Source: ZC4RG20 sp036381515
GTDB taxonomy: Bacteria > Pseudomonadota > Gammaproteobacteria > Steroidobacterales > Rariloculaceae
NCBI GenBank assembly: GCA_036381515.1
Contig: DASVCR010000078.1
Span: forward strand, 57,189 to 121,188
Length of the DNA: 64,000 bases
Direction: 5' to 3'
The position numbers and the translations under genes were made by a program. A model generated the notes under the pieces. That model was not told where the DNA came from and did no database searches. It saw nothing but the letters and a program-made list of their open reading frames with translations. Positions 52,795-63,340 of this stretch are shown here, piece after piece. Within the stretch, counting starts at the first letter, position 1. Each line of letters begins with the position of its first letter.

Positions 52795-55700
52795 ATGCCG
52801 CAGGGAGCCACGGCCACGGCCCGTTCGACGGGCCGACGCTCAATCGTCCGCCGACGCATGCTCACGTGCGCTTTGCTGCTCGGCCTTTGCGTTCCCGCGA
52901 GCGGCGTGCTCGCGCAGCCCGGGGACGCGCTCCGCGTCACGCGGATCACGCCCGCGGGCTCGAACGTGCCGGAAAGCCGCGAGATCGTCGTCGAGTTCGA
53001 TCGCGCGGTCGTGCCGCTCGGCAGGATGGATCGCGACGCGGACGAGATCCCGATCGAGATCTCGCCGCCGGCCGCTTGCCGCTGGCGCTGGCTCGACACG
53101 AGCACGCTCGCGTGCCGGCTCGGCGAAGGCGACGCGCTCGAGCTCGCGACCCGCTACCGCGTCGTCGTGAATCCCGGCCTCGTCGCGCTCGACCGCGCGA
53201 CGCTCGCATCACCCGTCGAGCACACGTTCGACACCGAGCGGCCGCGGATCACGTATGCGTGGTTCGCGACGTGGCGCGGCCCCGGCTCGCCGGTCGTGCG
53301 GGCCGTGTTCAACCAGCCGGTCACCGCGGCGTCGGTCCGCGAGCATGTCTACTTCGCGCACGCGGGCGCCGAGCGGAGCCCCGTCGCGGTCGAGCCCGAC
53401 CCGGACGACCGCCAGGCGCCGGAGCAGACGGCCGAAGGCGACGCGCGCCGGATCTGGCTCGTGAGCCCGGAGACGCCGCTGCCGGCCGATGCGTACGCGA
53501 CGCTGAACGTCGAGCCCGGGCTCGCGGCGAGCACCGGAGAGCTCCGCGGCGACGAGCGCAGGGCCGTCGTCCAGTTCGATACGTTCCCGGACTTTCGCTT
53601 CGTCGGCGTGACGTGCGACGCGAACGACGGCCGGCAGCTGCTGCTCCGGCCCGGCGCCGGGACGGACGTCGCCTGCAATCCACTCGGCCGCATCGGGGTC
53701 ACGTTCTCGACGCCCGTCGTCGGCAGCCAGGTGGCCGGCCGCGTCACGTTCTCGCCCGACCTCGCCGGCGGACGCGACGACTTCGATCCCTGGGCGAACC
53801 GCCGCGACTTCTCGCAGCTCTTCCAGCCGCACAGGCGCGGCCAGGTCTATACGGTCTGGCTGCCGACACGGCTCGCTGCCGCGCAGACGTACCGGATCAC
53901 TTCGAGCGCGGACTTGCCGCCCGAGGACGAGTTCGGCCGCCCGCTCCCCGCGCCGATCGACTTCGCGTTCCGCACGGACCATCGTCCGCCCGACTTCACG
54001 CTCGTCCATCCGGTCGGCGTGCTCGAGGCCGGGATCGACTCGGACGTGCCGCTCTACGTGACGAATCTCGACGAGATCACGCTCGAGTACCGGACGCTGA
54101 CGAGCGAAGGCGCCGAGCAGTCGGCGTCGCGCACGATCGCGGTGCCGGACGTCGACGACGTGTCGTTCGCGGTGCCGCTCGACGTGCGCGGCCTAATCGG
54201 CGCGCCGTCCGGCGCGTTGCACGCGCGGATCACGTCGCGGCCGTTCGTCGACAAGGGCCGCTGGGCGTCGCAGCTGTTCGCGCAGGTCACGCCGTATCAG
54301 CTGCACGTCAAGGTCGGGCACTTCAACACGCTCGTCTGGGTCGTCGACCTCGCGACCGGCGAGCCCGTGTCGGGCGCGCGCGTCTCGATCTACACGGACC
54401 GGATCGCGGACCTGACGCCGTCGGTCGCGCCGATCGCGTCGGCCGAGACCGACGCCGACGGCGTCGCCGTGCTCGCCGGCAGCTCTGCGCTCGATCCCGC
54501 GCTCGACCTGCTGGGCTATGGCTGCGGCGCGCAGCATCCGGACGACTGCCCGCGGCTCTTCGTGCGCGTCGACGGCCCGGACGGCCTCGCGCTCCTGCCG
54601 CTCGACGACCGCTTCGAGGCGAGCGTGTTCCGCGCGTCGAACTACGCGTTCGGGCCGCAGCCTGCGCCGGCGTTCGGGCATCTCGCCGCGTGGGGCACGA
54701 CGCCGCAGGGCGTATATCGCGCGGGCGAGACGATGGCGTTCAAGCTTTACGTGCGCGACCAGAGCAACGAGCGCTTCGTCGCGCCGCCCGCGGGGCCCTA
54801 CACGCTCGAGATCCTCGACCCGACCGGACGCACGGTGCACACGATCGAGAACGTGACGCTTTCCGAGTTCGGCGCGTTCGACGGCGAATGGCGCATCCCG
54901 GAGACCGCTGCGGTCGGCTGGTACCAGTTCAGGCTGACGGCGGGCTTCGACGCGCGGACGCCGCCGGGCAGCGCATCGAGCGCGCGCACGCGCGACGCGG
55001 ACGAGTGGGACCCGACGCGGATCGTCCGCTTTCCGATGCGCGTCCTCGTCAGCGATTTCACGCCGTCGCCGTTCGGCGTGACGACGCGGCTCGACGGCGA
55101 TCTCTTCGAGGCCGGCGAGCCGATCGGCGTCGAGACGCGCGCGGCGCTCCACTCGGGCGGCGCGTACGTCGACGCCGAGGCGCGGATCACCGCGCGGCTG
55201 TCCGCGCGCGCGTTCGAGCCCGCGGATCGCGTCGCGTCGACGTTCCGCTTCGATGCCGTCGACGGCACGAACGGCACGCCGCCGACGGTCACCGTCGCGC
55301 AGCACGTCGGCACCGTCGACGGAGACGGCCGGCTGCGCCACACGTTCTCCGTCGCCTCGGACGCGGCGCCGCGGATCTTCCACGGCCGGCTGTCCGTCGA
55401 GGGCGCCGTGCGCGACGACCGCGGCCGCTACGTCGCGTCGACCGCGGCCGCCGACTTCGTCGCGGTCGACCGCTTCGTCGGGCTCAGGGCCGGCCAGTGG
55501 GTCTACCGGCAAGGCGAGCCCGCCGAGATCGACTACCTCGTCGTCGACTCGCGCGGCGTTCCGGTCGCCGACACCGACGTCCGCATCGCGATCGAGCGGC
55601 TCGAGACGCGCGCGTCGCGCGTCAAGGGCGCGGGCGACGCGTATCTCACGCGCTACGTCGACGAATGGGTCGCGGCAGGCGAATGCACCGGCCGGCCGAA

Positions 55701-58683
55701 CGCTGCGCCCGAGCCGTGCGTGTTCACGCCGCAGGCGCCGGGCGCGTACCGGCTGATCGCGTCGATCGAGGACACGGCGGGCCGCATGCATCGGACGACG
55801 CTGCGCACGTGGGTCACGGGGCGCGGCGACGTCGTCTGGCACGCCGGCAACGACGACGCGCTCGAGATCGTGCCCGAGCGGACCGAATACGCGATCGGCG
55901 ATACGGCCCGCTATCTGATCCAGAACCCCTACCCCGGCGCGCGTGCGCTCGTGACGATCGAGCGGTTCGGCGTGCTCGAGCAGTGGGTCGAGACGCTCGA
56001 CGGCTCGACGCCGATCGTCGAGTTCGAGGTGAAGCCGGACTACATGCCGGGTTTTTATCTCTCCGTGGTCGTGACGTCGCCGCGCGTCGATGCGCCGCCG
56101 CCCGAGCCCGGCGAGGTCGATCTCGGCAAGCCCGCGTTCAAGCTCGGCTACGTGTCCGTGCCGGTCCGCGATCCGTACAAGACGCTCGACGTAACGATCG
56201 AGACGGACGCCGAAACGTACAAGCCGGGCGATCTCGTCCGCGCAAGTATCCATGCGGCGCCGCGGACGCCGGACCGGCGCGAGCCGATCGAGGTCGCGGT
56301 CGTCGTGCTCGACGAGGCCGTGCTCGACCTGATCCAGGGCGGCACCGATTACTTCGATCCGTATGCGGGCTTCTACGCGCACGCGCCGCTCGACGTGCGC
56401 AACTTCAGCCTGCTGACGCGGCTCGTCGGCCGGCAGGCCGTCGAGCTCAAGGGCGCGAACCCCGGCGGCGACGGCGGCGCCGCGCTCGCGATGCGCTCGT
56501 CGTTCGACTACGTCGGCTACTTCGATCCTTCGGTCGAGCTCGACGACGACGGCCGCGCCGAGATCGAGTTCCGCCTGCCGGATAATCTCACGGGCTGGCG
56601 CGTGCTCGCGCTCGCGGTCACGCCGACGGACCGGATGGGGCTCGGCGAGCATCGCTTCACGGCGAATCTGCCGACCGAGATCCGCCCCGCGATGCCGAAC
56701 CAGGTCACCGAGGGCGACCGGTTCACGGCCGCATTCACCGTGATGAACCGGACGGACGCGCCGCGCGAGCTCCGCGTGTCGATCCGCGCGGAAGGCGACA
56801 CGGCGTCGGCCGTCGCGCACGACGAGACGATCACGCTCGAACCGTACGCGCGGACGACCGTGCGGGCGCCGGTCGAGGTCGGCCGCGTGCCGTTCGACGT
56901 CGACACGGGCCGGATCCGCTTCACGGTCACCGCGGAGGACGACGTCGACGGCGACGGCCTCGTGCACGACCTGCCGGTGCGAAAGCGCGTCGCCCCCGAG
57001 GTCGCGGCGCTCTACGGCGCGCTCGACGCCGACGCGGCGGCCGAGCCGGTCGAGCTGCCGGGCGACGCTCGCCCGGACGTCGGCGAGATCGCGGTCGTGC
57101 TGTCGCCGACCGCCGTCGGCAACCTCGACGGCGCATTCCGCGCCGCGCGCGACATCGACTATCCGTCGTGGGAGCAGCGGCTGACGCGCGCCGTGATGGC
57201 GTCGCTCGCGGAGCGGCTCGCGACGCGGCTCCCCGCGGAGCTCGACTGGCCCAACGCCGCCGCGACCGTCGACGCGATGCTCGCGCACGCGGCCGATCAC
57301 CAGGCGCCGAACGGCGGCATGGCGCACTTCGTCCCCGACGACGCGTACGTCGATCCTTACCTGAGCGCATACACGGCGCTCGCGTTCGGCTGGCTGCGCG
57401 ATGCGGGCCACGCGGTGCCGCAGGCCGTCGAGGATCGCCTGCTCGGCTATCTCGACGCGCTGCTCCGGCGCGACGTCGCGCCCGACTTCTACTCGCAGGG
57501 CATGACGGCGACCGTGCGCGCGGTCGCGCTCGCGGCGCTCGCGCAGCGCGGGCGGATCGGCGTCGCGGACCTCGAGCGCTATCGCACGCACGTCGAGCGG
57601 ATGAGCCTGTTCGGCAAGGCGCACTACCTCGCGGCCGCGCTCGACGTCGAAGGCGCCGAGCCGATCGCGGAGGAAACGGTCGAGCGGCTCCTCGCCGCGT
57701 CCGACCGGACGTCCGGATCGATCACGTTCAACGAGCGGCTCGACCGCGGCTACGCGCGGATCCTGTCGACGCCGATCCGCTCGAGCTGCGCGATCCTCGC
57801 CGCGTTCTCGAATGCGGGGCCGCTCGGCGAGCGCCTCGGCCTGCCCGAGCTCGCCGCCGGTCTCGCGCGCTTCGTGTCGCGGGCGCGCGGCGCGCGCGAC
57901 CGGTGGTACAACGCGCAGGAGAACGTGTTCTGCACGACGGCGCTCGCGGAGTACGCGGACGCGTACGAGTCGGCGCCGCTCGACGCCGCGGTCGAGGTCG
58001 CGCTCGACGACGACACGCTCGGCCGCGCGCGCTTCACGTCACCGACGGACGCGGCCGCCGAGCTCGCACGTCCGCTCCGCGCCGACGATCTCGGCGTGCG
58101 GCGCGAACTGCAACTCCGCCGCGAAGGCTCGGGGCGCGTGTACTACACGGCGCGCGTCGAGTACGCGCCCGCGGGCGACGCCGCGCCGCCGATCGACGCC
58201 GGCGTCGACCTGCGCAAGGAAGTGCGCGTCGAGCGCGGCGGCGAATGGGTGCTGCTCGACGACCCGCTGCGCGTCGCGCCCGGCGAGCTCGTCCGCGTCG
58301 ACCTCTACGTGTCGCTTCCGGCGGCGCGGAACTTCCTCGTGGTCGAGGATCCCGTGCCCGGCGGCCTCGAGCCGGTCAGCCGCGATCTCGCGACCGCGTC
58401 GACCGTCGACGCGGACGCGGCCCTCGGCGCCCCGCCGGGCAACGCCCCGGGCGTCGTCGCGTACCGCGCGTCGCGCTGGAGCTTTCATCATCAGGAGCTC
58501 AGGCACGACGTCGTGCGCTTCTACTCGGATCATCTTGAGCCCGGCAACTACCGTCTGTCGTACACGGCGCAGGCCGTCGCCGCGGGCGAGTTCGCGAGCC
58601 TGCCGCCGCGGGCCTTCGAGCTGTACGACCCCGACGTGCGCGGCACGGGGCCCGAGCGGACGCTGATCGTGGAGGCGCCGTGA
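52795..58683 (+). CDS. Bacterial alpha-2-macroglobulin family protein (YfaS-like, no thioester)
   Basis: This giant 1962-residue protein has a signal peptide (residues 22-41, MLTCALLLGLCVPASGVLA) and the chain of MG-type domains and bait region typical of bacterial macroglobulins. In thioester-bearing members a CLEQ motif begins the thioester domain. Here the equivalent reads YPSWEQ (Tyr1456-Gln1461), so the reactive Cys is missing. The FDPSVELDDDGRAEIEFRLPDNLTGWRVLALAV block and the later TED helices are clear (block at about residues 1242-1275). It probably traps proteases in the periplasm together with PbpC, as in YfhM/PbpC pairs. ATG 52795 follows GAGGTGACAG. Confidence 0.92.
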   Translation: MPQGATATARSTGRRSIVRRRMLTCALLLGLCVPASGVLAQPGDALRVTRITPAGSNVPESREIVVEFDRAVVPLGRMDRDADEIPIEISPPAACRWRWLDTSTLACRLGEGDALELATRYRVVVNPGLVALDRATLASPVEHTFDTERPRITYAWFATWRGPGSPVVRAVFNQPVTAASVREHVYFAHAGAERSPVAVEPDPDDRQAPEQTAEGDARRIWLVSPETPLPADAYATLNVEPGLAASTGELRGDERRAVVQFDTFPDFRFVGVTCDANDGRQLLLRPGAGTDVACNPLGRIGVTFSTPVVGSQVAGRVTFSPDLAGGRDDFDPWANRRDFSQLFQPHRRGQVYTVWLPTRLAAAQTYRITSSADLPPEDEFGRPLPAPIDFAFRTDHRPPDFTLVHPVGVLEAGIDSDVPLYVTNLDEITLEYRTLTSEGAEQSASRTIAVPDVDDVSFAVPLDVRGLIGAPSGALHARITSRPFVDKGRWASQLFAQVTPYQLHVKVGHFNTLVWVVDLATGEPVSGARVSIYTDRIADLTPSVAPIASAETDADGVAVLAGSSALDPALDLLGYGCGAQHPDDCPRLFVRVDGPDGLALLPLDDRFEASVFRASNYAFGPQPAPAFGHLAAWGTTPQGVYRAGETMAFKLYVRDQSNERFVAPPAGPYTLEILDPTGRTVHTIENVTLSEFGAFDGEWRIPETAAVGWYQFRLTAGFDARTPPGSASSARTRDADEWDPTRIVRFPMRVLVSDFTPSPFGVTTRLDGDLFEAGEPIGVETRAALHSGGAYVDAEARITARLSARAFEPADRVASTFRFDAVDGTNGTPPTVTVAQHVGTVDGDGRLRHTFSVASDAAPRIFHGRLSVEGAVRDDRGRYVASTAAADFVAVDRFVGLRAGQWVYRQGEPAEIDYLVVDSRGVPVADTDVRIAIERLETRASRVKGAGDAYLTRYVDEWVAAGECTGRPNAAPEPCVFTPQAPGAYRLIASIEDTAGRMHRTTLRTWVTGRGDVVWHAGNDDALEIVPERTEYAIGDTARYLIQNPYPGARALVTIERFGVLEQWVETLDGSTPIVEFEVKPDYMPGFYLSVVVTSPRVDAPPPEPGEVDLGKPAFKLGYVSVPVRDPYKTLDVTIETDAETYKPGDLVRASIHAAPRTPDRREPIEVAVVVLDEAVLDLIQGGTDYFDPYAGFYAHAPLDVRNFSLLTRLVGRQAVELKGANPGGDGGAALAMRSSFDYVGYFDPSVELDDDGRAEIEFRLPDNLTGWRVLALAVTPTDRMGLGEHRFTANLPTEIRPAMPNQVTEGDRFTAAFTVMNRTDAPRELRVSIRAEGDTASAVAHDETITLEPYARTTVRAPVEVGRVPFDVDTGRIRFTVTAEDDVDGDGLVHDLPVRKRVAPEVAALYGALDADAAAEPVELPGDARPDVGEIAVVLSPTAVGNLDGAFRAARDIDYPSWEQRLTRAVMASLAERLATRLPAELDWPNAAATVDAMLAHAADHQAPNGGMAHFVPDDAYVDPYLSAYTALAFGWLRDAGHAVPQAVEDRLLGYLDALLRRDVAPDFYSQGMTATVRAVALAALAQRGRIGVADLERYRTHVERMSLFGKAHYLAAALDVEGAEPIAEETVERLLAASDRTSGSITFNERLDRGYARILSTPIRSSCAILAAFSNAGPLGERLGLPELAAGLARFVSRARGARDRWYNAQENVFCTTALAEYADAYESAPLDAAVEVALDDDTLGRARFTSPTDAAAELARPLRADDLGVRRELQLRREGSGRVYYTARVEYAPAGDAAPPIDAGVDLRKEVRVERGGEWVLLDDPLRVAPGELVRVDLYVSLPAARNFLVVEDPVPGGLEPVSRDLATASTVDADAALGAPPGNAPGVVAYRASRWSFHHQELRHDVVRFYSDHLEPGNYRLSYTAQAVAAGEFASLPPRAFELYDPDVRGTGPERTLIVEAP

Positions 58684-60935
58684 GGCTTGCGCTCCGGCAC
58701 GAAGCGGGTTGGCACTGGCGTCCGCGTCGCATCGCGGCCGCGCTCGCGGTCACGGCGCTCGCGGGCGCCGCGGCGCTCGCGGTTGCGACGCGCGCGTCGC
58801 TCGAGCCGCTGCCTGCGTCACTCGACGACGTCACCGCGCTCGATCACGGCGCGGAAGATCGGAGCCGCCGGCAGGTGCTCGACCGGAACGCGCTGCCGCT
58901 GACGTTGACGTTCACGACCGACTGGAACGTCTACGACCGGGTCGCGCTGCACGACGTGCCGCGGTTCCTGCGCGACGCGTTCGTCGCGGCCGAGGACCGG
59001 AGGTTCTGGGAGCACGCGGGCGTCGATTGGCCCGCGCGCCTCGCCGCGGTCGCGACGAACGTGCGGCACGGCGGCGCGGTCCGCGGCGCGAGCACGATCA
59101 GCGAGCAGGTCGTGCGGATGCTGCACCCTCGTCCGCGCACGCTGTGGAGCCGCTGGGTCGAGGGCTGGGAAGCGCGCCGCCTCGAGCGCGCGTTCGGCAA
59201 ACCCGAGATCCTCGAGTTCTATCTGAACCAGGTGCCGTACGCGTCGAACCGGCGCGGCGTCCGGCAGGCGGCACGGCACTATTTCGCGCGCGATCTCGGC
59301 ACGCTGAGCCGCAAGGAGATGCTCGCGCTCGCGGTGCTCGTGCGCGCGCCGTCGCGCCTCGATCCGTGGCGCGCGCCGGGGACGGCGGACGCCGCGATCG
59401 CGCGCCTCGCCGACGCGCTCGTCGAGCGCGGCGTGATCGGCGCGGACGAGCGCGACGCCGTGCTCACCGAGCCGCTCGAGCTCGCCGAGCCGCGCCTCGC
59501 GGTGCACGCGCCGCACTTCGTCCGTTACGCGCGCCGCGAGGCGGAGCGTGCAGCGCCGCACGCGGCGCGGATCGTCACGACGCTCGAGGGCACGCTGCAG
59601 GCGAAGGTGCAGGCGATGCTCGACGAGCGGGTCGCCGCGCTCGCGCGCCAAGGCGTTCACGACGGCGCCGTGCTCGTCGCGGACCATGCGACCGGCGAGA
59701 TCCTCGCATGGGCGGTCGCGGGCGGCGCGAATCCCGAGGGCCCTGCGACCCACATCGACGCCGTCACGACGCGGCGCCAGCCCGGCTCCGCGCTGAAGCC
59801 GTTCGTCTACGCGCTCGCGCTCGATTCGGGCTGGACCGCCGCGGAGATCATCGTCGACGCGCCGCTCGTCGAGTCGACGTCGTTCGGCTTGCATAGCTTC
59901 CGCAACTACAGCAGGCGCCATTACGGACCGGTCACGCTGCGCGACGCGCTCGGCAACTCGCTGAACGTGCCCGCGGTGAAGACGCTTCAGTTCGTCGGCG
60001 CCGCGCGGTTCCTCGAGACGCTGCACGCGCTCGGCTTCGACGGCCTCGACGCGCATCCCGACTACTACGGCGACGGCATCGCACTCGGCACGGGCGAGGT
60101 CTCGCTGCTCGAGCTCGTGCAGGCGTATGCGGCGCTCGCGAACGGCGGCGTGTTCCGTCCGCTGACTGCGCTGCTGCACGAAGGCAGAGCGCGCCCGTCG
60201 CGCCGCGTGTTCTCGCCGGAGGCCGCATCGCTCGTCGCGGATATCCTGTCCGACCCCGAGGCGCGCGCGCTCGAGTTCGGCCACGACAGCGTGCTGCGCC
60301 TGCCCGTGCAGACGGCCGTGAAGACGGGCACGTCGAGCGACTTCCGGGACGCGTGGACCGTCGGCTTCGATCATCGCCACGTGGTCGGCGTCTGGATCGG
60401 CAACCTCGACCGGTCGCCTTCGACGGGCGTCAGCGGCTCGACCGGTCCCGCGCTCCTGCTCCGAGCGATCTTTGCCGAGCTGAACCGCGGGCGCCCGACG
60501 CGCCCGCTGCCGCTCGCGGCCTCGCTCGAGCGTCACACGGTCTGCGTGCCGGTGCCGCACACGGGCGGCGCGGCCACCGGCACGTCGGGCTGCGTCGAGC
60601 GGGACGAGTGGTTCGTGCCGGGCACCGCGCCCGCCGAGCCGCAGCGAACGGCCACCGTGTCGCAGGCACCGCTCAGGCTCCGGCAGCCGACCGCCGGCCT
60701 TCGCCTCGCGTACGATCCGCGCATTCCGGCCGACGCACAGGCGTTCGAGTTCGTGATCGGGGGCGCTTTGCCCGACGACGGCGTGCGCTGGATCGTCGAC
60801 GGCCGCGAGCATCGGTCGCAGGGGCCGACGTGGCTCTGGCCCGTGACTCGCGGCGAGCATCGAGTCTCGGCCGCGGTCTATCGCGGCGGCGTGCTGCTCG
60901 GGACGCTCGGCGAGGTCGAGTTCGTCGTCAAGTGA
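58680..60935 (+). CDS. pbpC: Penicillin-binding protein 1C
   Basis: The 751-residue bifunctional peptidoglycan synthase has one N-terminal membrane helix. A glycosyltransferase 51 domain (AAEDRRFWEHAGVDW; RGASTISEQVVRML) follows, then a transpeptidase domain with SALK (in QPGSALKPFVYALAL), SLN (GNSLNVPAVK) and KTGTS. The C-terminal BiPBP_C domain (DPRIPADAQAFEFVIGG) is typical of PbpC. The GTG start overlaps the macroglobulin stop as GTGA, the usual coupling for this pair, which is thought to repair cell wall damaged in attacks on the envelope. Confidence 0.95.
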   Translation: MRLALRHEAGWHWRPRRIAAALAVTALAGAAALAVATRASLEPLPASLDDVTALDHGAEDRSRRQVLDRNALPLTLTFTTDWNVYDRVALHDVPRFLRDAFVAAEDRRFWEHAGVDWPARLAAVATNVRHGGAVRGASTISEQVVRMLHPRPRTLWSRWVEGWEARRLERAFGKPEILEFYLNQVPYASNRRGVRQAARHYFARDLGTLSRKEMLALAVLVRAPSRLDPWRAPGTADAAIARLADALVERGVIGADERDAVLTEPLELAEPRLAVHAPHFVRYARREAERAAPHAARIVTTLEGTLQAKVQAMLDERVAALARQGVHDGAVLVADHATGEILAWAVAGGANPEGPATHIDAVTTRRQPGSALKPFVYALALDSGWTAAEIIVDAPLVESTSFGLHSFRNYSRRHYGPVTLRDALGNSLNVPAVKTLQFVGAARFLETLHALGFDGLDAHPDYYGDGIALGTGEVSLLELVQAYAALANGGVFRPLTALLHEGRARPSRRVFSPEAASLVADILSDPEARALEFGHDSVLRLPVQTAVKTGTSSDFRDAWTVGFDHRHVVGVWIGNLDRSPSTGVSGSTGPALLLRAIFAELNRGRPTRPLPLAASLERHTVCVPVPHTGGAATGTSGCVERDEWFVPGTAPAEPQRTATVSQAPLRLRQPTAGLRLAYDPRIPADAQAFEFVIGGALPDDGVRWIVDGREHRSQGPTWLWPVTRGEHRVSAAVYRGGVLLGTLGEVEFVVK

Positions 60936-60981
60936 TCTCCTCGCCGTCCTCTCCACACTGGCATTGATTCGACGCGCTCCA

Positions 60982-61000
60982 CGTGAGCGTTACCCTCACG
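60982..61000. promoter_or_regulatory. CGTGAG-7-CTCACG inverted repeat upstream of alkyl sulfatase
   Basis: Perfect 6-base arms (60982-60987 and 60995-61000) around seven bases lie 166 bases before the alkylsulfatase start and 47 bases after pbpC. It may be an operator or a weak pbpC terminator. The rest of this 230-base gap shows no gene. Confidence 0.3.
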
Positions 61001-61165
61001 ACGGTCGCACTTCTCTTCCCTGAATCCAATACCGCTTTGGTCGTACCGTCCGGTTACTACCCGTTGCCCGAAAGTCCAATGCCGAACCTCGAGAGATGCC
61101 ACTAGTCTGCGCAACCATGAGCTCAGTCGAGTGTCGCACGACCCCCATACCATTGAGGTTTAGAG

Positions 61166-63175
61166 ATGCAATCGGACAACGGACTATTACGCTGGTCGCT
61201 TCTCACGGCGTTCGCGACCGTCGTTCCCTCCTCCGCGCTGTCGCAAGACGAGCTGGCGGCACTATCGCCCGGTCAGGATCAGCGGAATGACGCCACGGAG
61301 GCGACGAGAGCGGCGAATGCCGAGCTCCTGAACATGCTGCCGTTCGACGACACTACGGATTTCGACGACGCCAAGCGCGGTCTGATTGCCCCCCTGGCGA
61401 CCACGACGATCCAGGGAGAAGACGGCAACCTGATCTGGAACCCGCAGCAGTACGCTTTCATCACGGAAGGGGCCGATCCGCCCGACACGGTCAATCCGAG
61501 TCTCTGGAGGCAGTCACAGCTCACGAACATTTCCGGGCTTTTCCAAGTCGCCGATGGCATCTACCAGGTCCGCAATCAGGACTTGTCGAACATGACCATC
61601 ATCGAGGGCGAGGAAGGCATCACCGTCGTCGATCCGCTCGTCTCCGCCGAGACGGCGCAGGTCGCTATAGACCTCTACTACGCGAACCGCGGGGAGAAAC
61701 CCGTCAAGGCCGTCATCTACACCCACAGTCACGTGGATCACTATGGCGGCGTGCGTGGCGTAGTGAACGAAGCGGACCTGCAATCCGGCTCGGTCAAGAT
61801 CTATGCCCCGGAGGGGTTCCTCGAGGCAGCCGTTGCCGAGAACGTCATGGCCGGCACCGCGATGAGCCGGCGCGCAAGCTATATGTACGGCAACCTTCTG
61901 CAGCCGGATCCCAAGGGCCAGGTCGGTGCCGGTCTGGGCACGACGACTTCCGCCGGTACCGTCACGCTGATTCCACCCACGAACATCATCTCCGAGACCG
62001 GGCACAGGGAGACCATCGACGGACTGACCTACGAGTTTCTCATGGCGCCCGGCTCCGAGGCTCCGGCCGAGATGCTTTGGTACATCGAGGAGAAGAAGGC
62101 CATTTCGGCAGCCGAGGATGCCACTCACACGCTGCACAACACCTACTCGCTGCGCGGCGCCAAGATTCGTGAGCCGCTGCCGTGGTCGAAGTATCTGAAT
62201 CAAGCGCTCGTGATGTGGGGCGATGAGGCCGAGGTCATCTTCGCGCAGCACCATTGGCCGACATGGGGCAATGAGAACGTCGTCGAGCTGCTCGAAATGC
62301 AACGCGATCTCTACCGCTACATCAATGACGAAACCTTGCGCATGGTCAACAACGGCATGACGATGCGCGAGATCGCCGAGGAGTTCGAACTGCCGGACGA
62401 GCTCGCCAGCTTCTGGGCCAATCGCGGCTACTACGGGTCCATCTATCACGACGTAGCCGCCACCTATGTGCTCTACCTCGGCTGGTTCGACGGGAACCCC
62501 TCCACGCTGCATGAATTGCCGCCTGCAGAGAGCGCCGCGAAATTCGTGGAGTACATGGGAGGCGCGGATGCGGTGATCGAGAGAGCGCGACGGGATTACG
62601 ACGCGGGCAACTATCGTTGGGTCGCGGAGGTGATGAACAAGGTCGTCTTCGCGGATCCGAGCAATCAGGCGGCGAAAAACCTCACGGCGGACGCGCTGGA
62701 GCAGCTCGGCTATCAGGCTGAGTCAGGCCCGTGGCGGAATTTCTACCTCTCGGGTGCGCAGGAGCTGCGCAACGGTGTGGCCGAGCTACCGACGCCGCAA
62801 ACCGCAAGCCCCGACACCGTGCGCGCTATGTCGTTGGACTTGTTCTTCGATTACCTGGGCGTGCGGCTCGATAGCGAAGCCGCTGCAAATTCGAGCATCG
62901 CGTTGAACTTCGATTTTGGCGACGAGGAGGACGGGTATCTCCTCGAGCTCGAGAACGGCGTCCTCAACCATACCGCCGGCCAGGTCGCCGACGACGCGGA
63001 CGCCACGATCACGCTGACGCGCTCGACGCTGAACGATATCGTTCTGGGGCAAACGACACTCGACCAGGCGATAACGAACGGCGACGTGACGGTCCAAGGC
63101 AATTCCGAAAGTCTCGACCAGCTCGTGTCCTACTTGGATACATTCGAGTTCTGGTTCGACATCGTCACGCCGTGA
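61166..63175 (+). CDS. Alkyl sulfatase (SDS hydrolase, SdsA/YjcS type)
   Basis: The 669-residue protein has a signal peptide (LLTAFATVVPSSALS) and a metallo-beta-lactamase domain with THSHVDHYGG (residues 186-195), the zinc-binding motif of this group. The EDATHTLHNTYSLRGAKIR region and a C-terminal SCP2-like domain (MSLDLFFDYLGVRLD onward) are also characteristic. It cleaves primary or secondary alkyl sulfates such as SDS, releasing sulfate. ATG 61166 follows GAGGTTTAGAG. The gene is less GC-biased than its upstream neighbours. It is followed after 165 bases by an arylsulfatase, suggesting a sulfate-ester scavenging locus. Confidence 0.94.
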   Translation: MQSDNGLLRWSLLTAFATVVPSSALSQDELAALSPGQDQRNDATEATRAANAELLNMLPFDDTTDFDDAKRGLIAPLATTTIQGEDGNLIWNPQQYAFITEGADPPDTVNPSLWRQSQLTNISGLFQVADGIYQVRNQDLSNMTIIEGEEGITVVDPLVSAETAQVAIDLYYANRGEKPVKAVIYTHSHVDHYGGVRGVVNEADLQSGSVKIYAPEGFLEAAVAENVMAGTAMSRRASYMYGNLLQPDPKGQVGAGLGTTTSAGTVTLIPPTNIISETGHRETIDGLTYEFLMAPGSEAPAEMLWYIEEKKAISAAEDATHTLHNTYSLRGAKIREPLPWSKYLNQALVMWGDEAEVIFAQHHWPTWGNENVVELLEMQRDLYRYINDETLRMVNNGMTMREIAEEFELPDELASFWANRGYYGSIYHDVAATYVLYLGWFDGNPSTLHELPPAESAAKFVEYMGGADAVIERARRDYDAGNYRWVAEVMNKVVFADPSNQAAKNLTADALEQLGYQAESGPWRNFYLSGAQELRNGVAELPTPQTASPDTVRAMSLDLFFDYLGVRLDSEAAANSSIALNFDFGDEEDGYLLELENGVLNHTAGQVADDADATITLTRSTLNDIVLGQTTLDQAITNGDVTVQGNSESLDQLVSYLDTFEFWFDIVTP

Positions 63176-63340
63176 AGACGGGCATCAACCGAGCAGCTCG
63201 CAACCGGCGGCTCAGTCGGCAACCTCACAGCCGCGTCCCTATGGGATCAAAGGCCAATAGGCACCGGCATCATGTCGTCCTAACCTCAAAGCTCTGCGCC
63301 CGCCGAAGCGCGGGTGACACTCGCCGACAGGAGATCAGGT

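Noticed and set aside
52788..56585. 1265-residue frame overlapping the macroglobulin gene
   Set aside because: It is an Arg/Ala-rich out-of-frame shadow typical of GC-rich genes; the macroglobulin frame has domains and a signal peptide.
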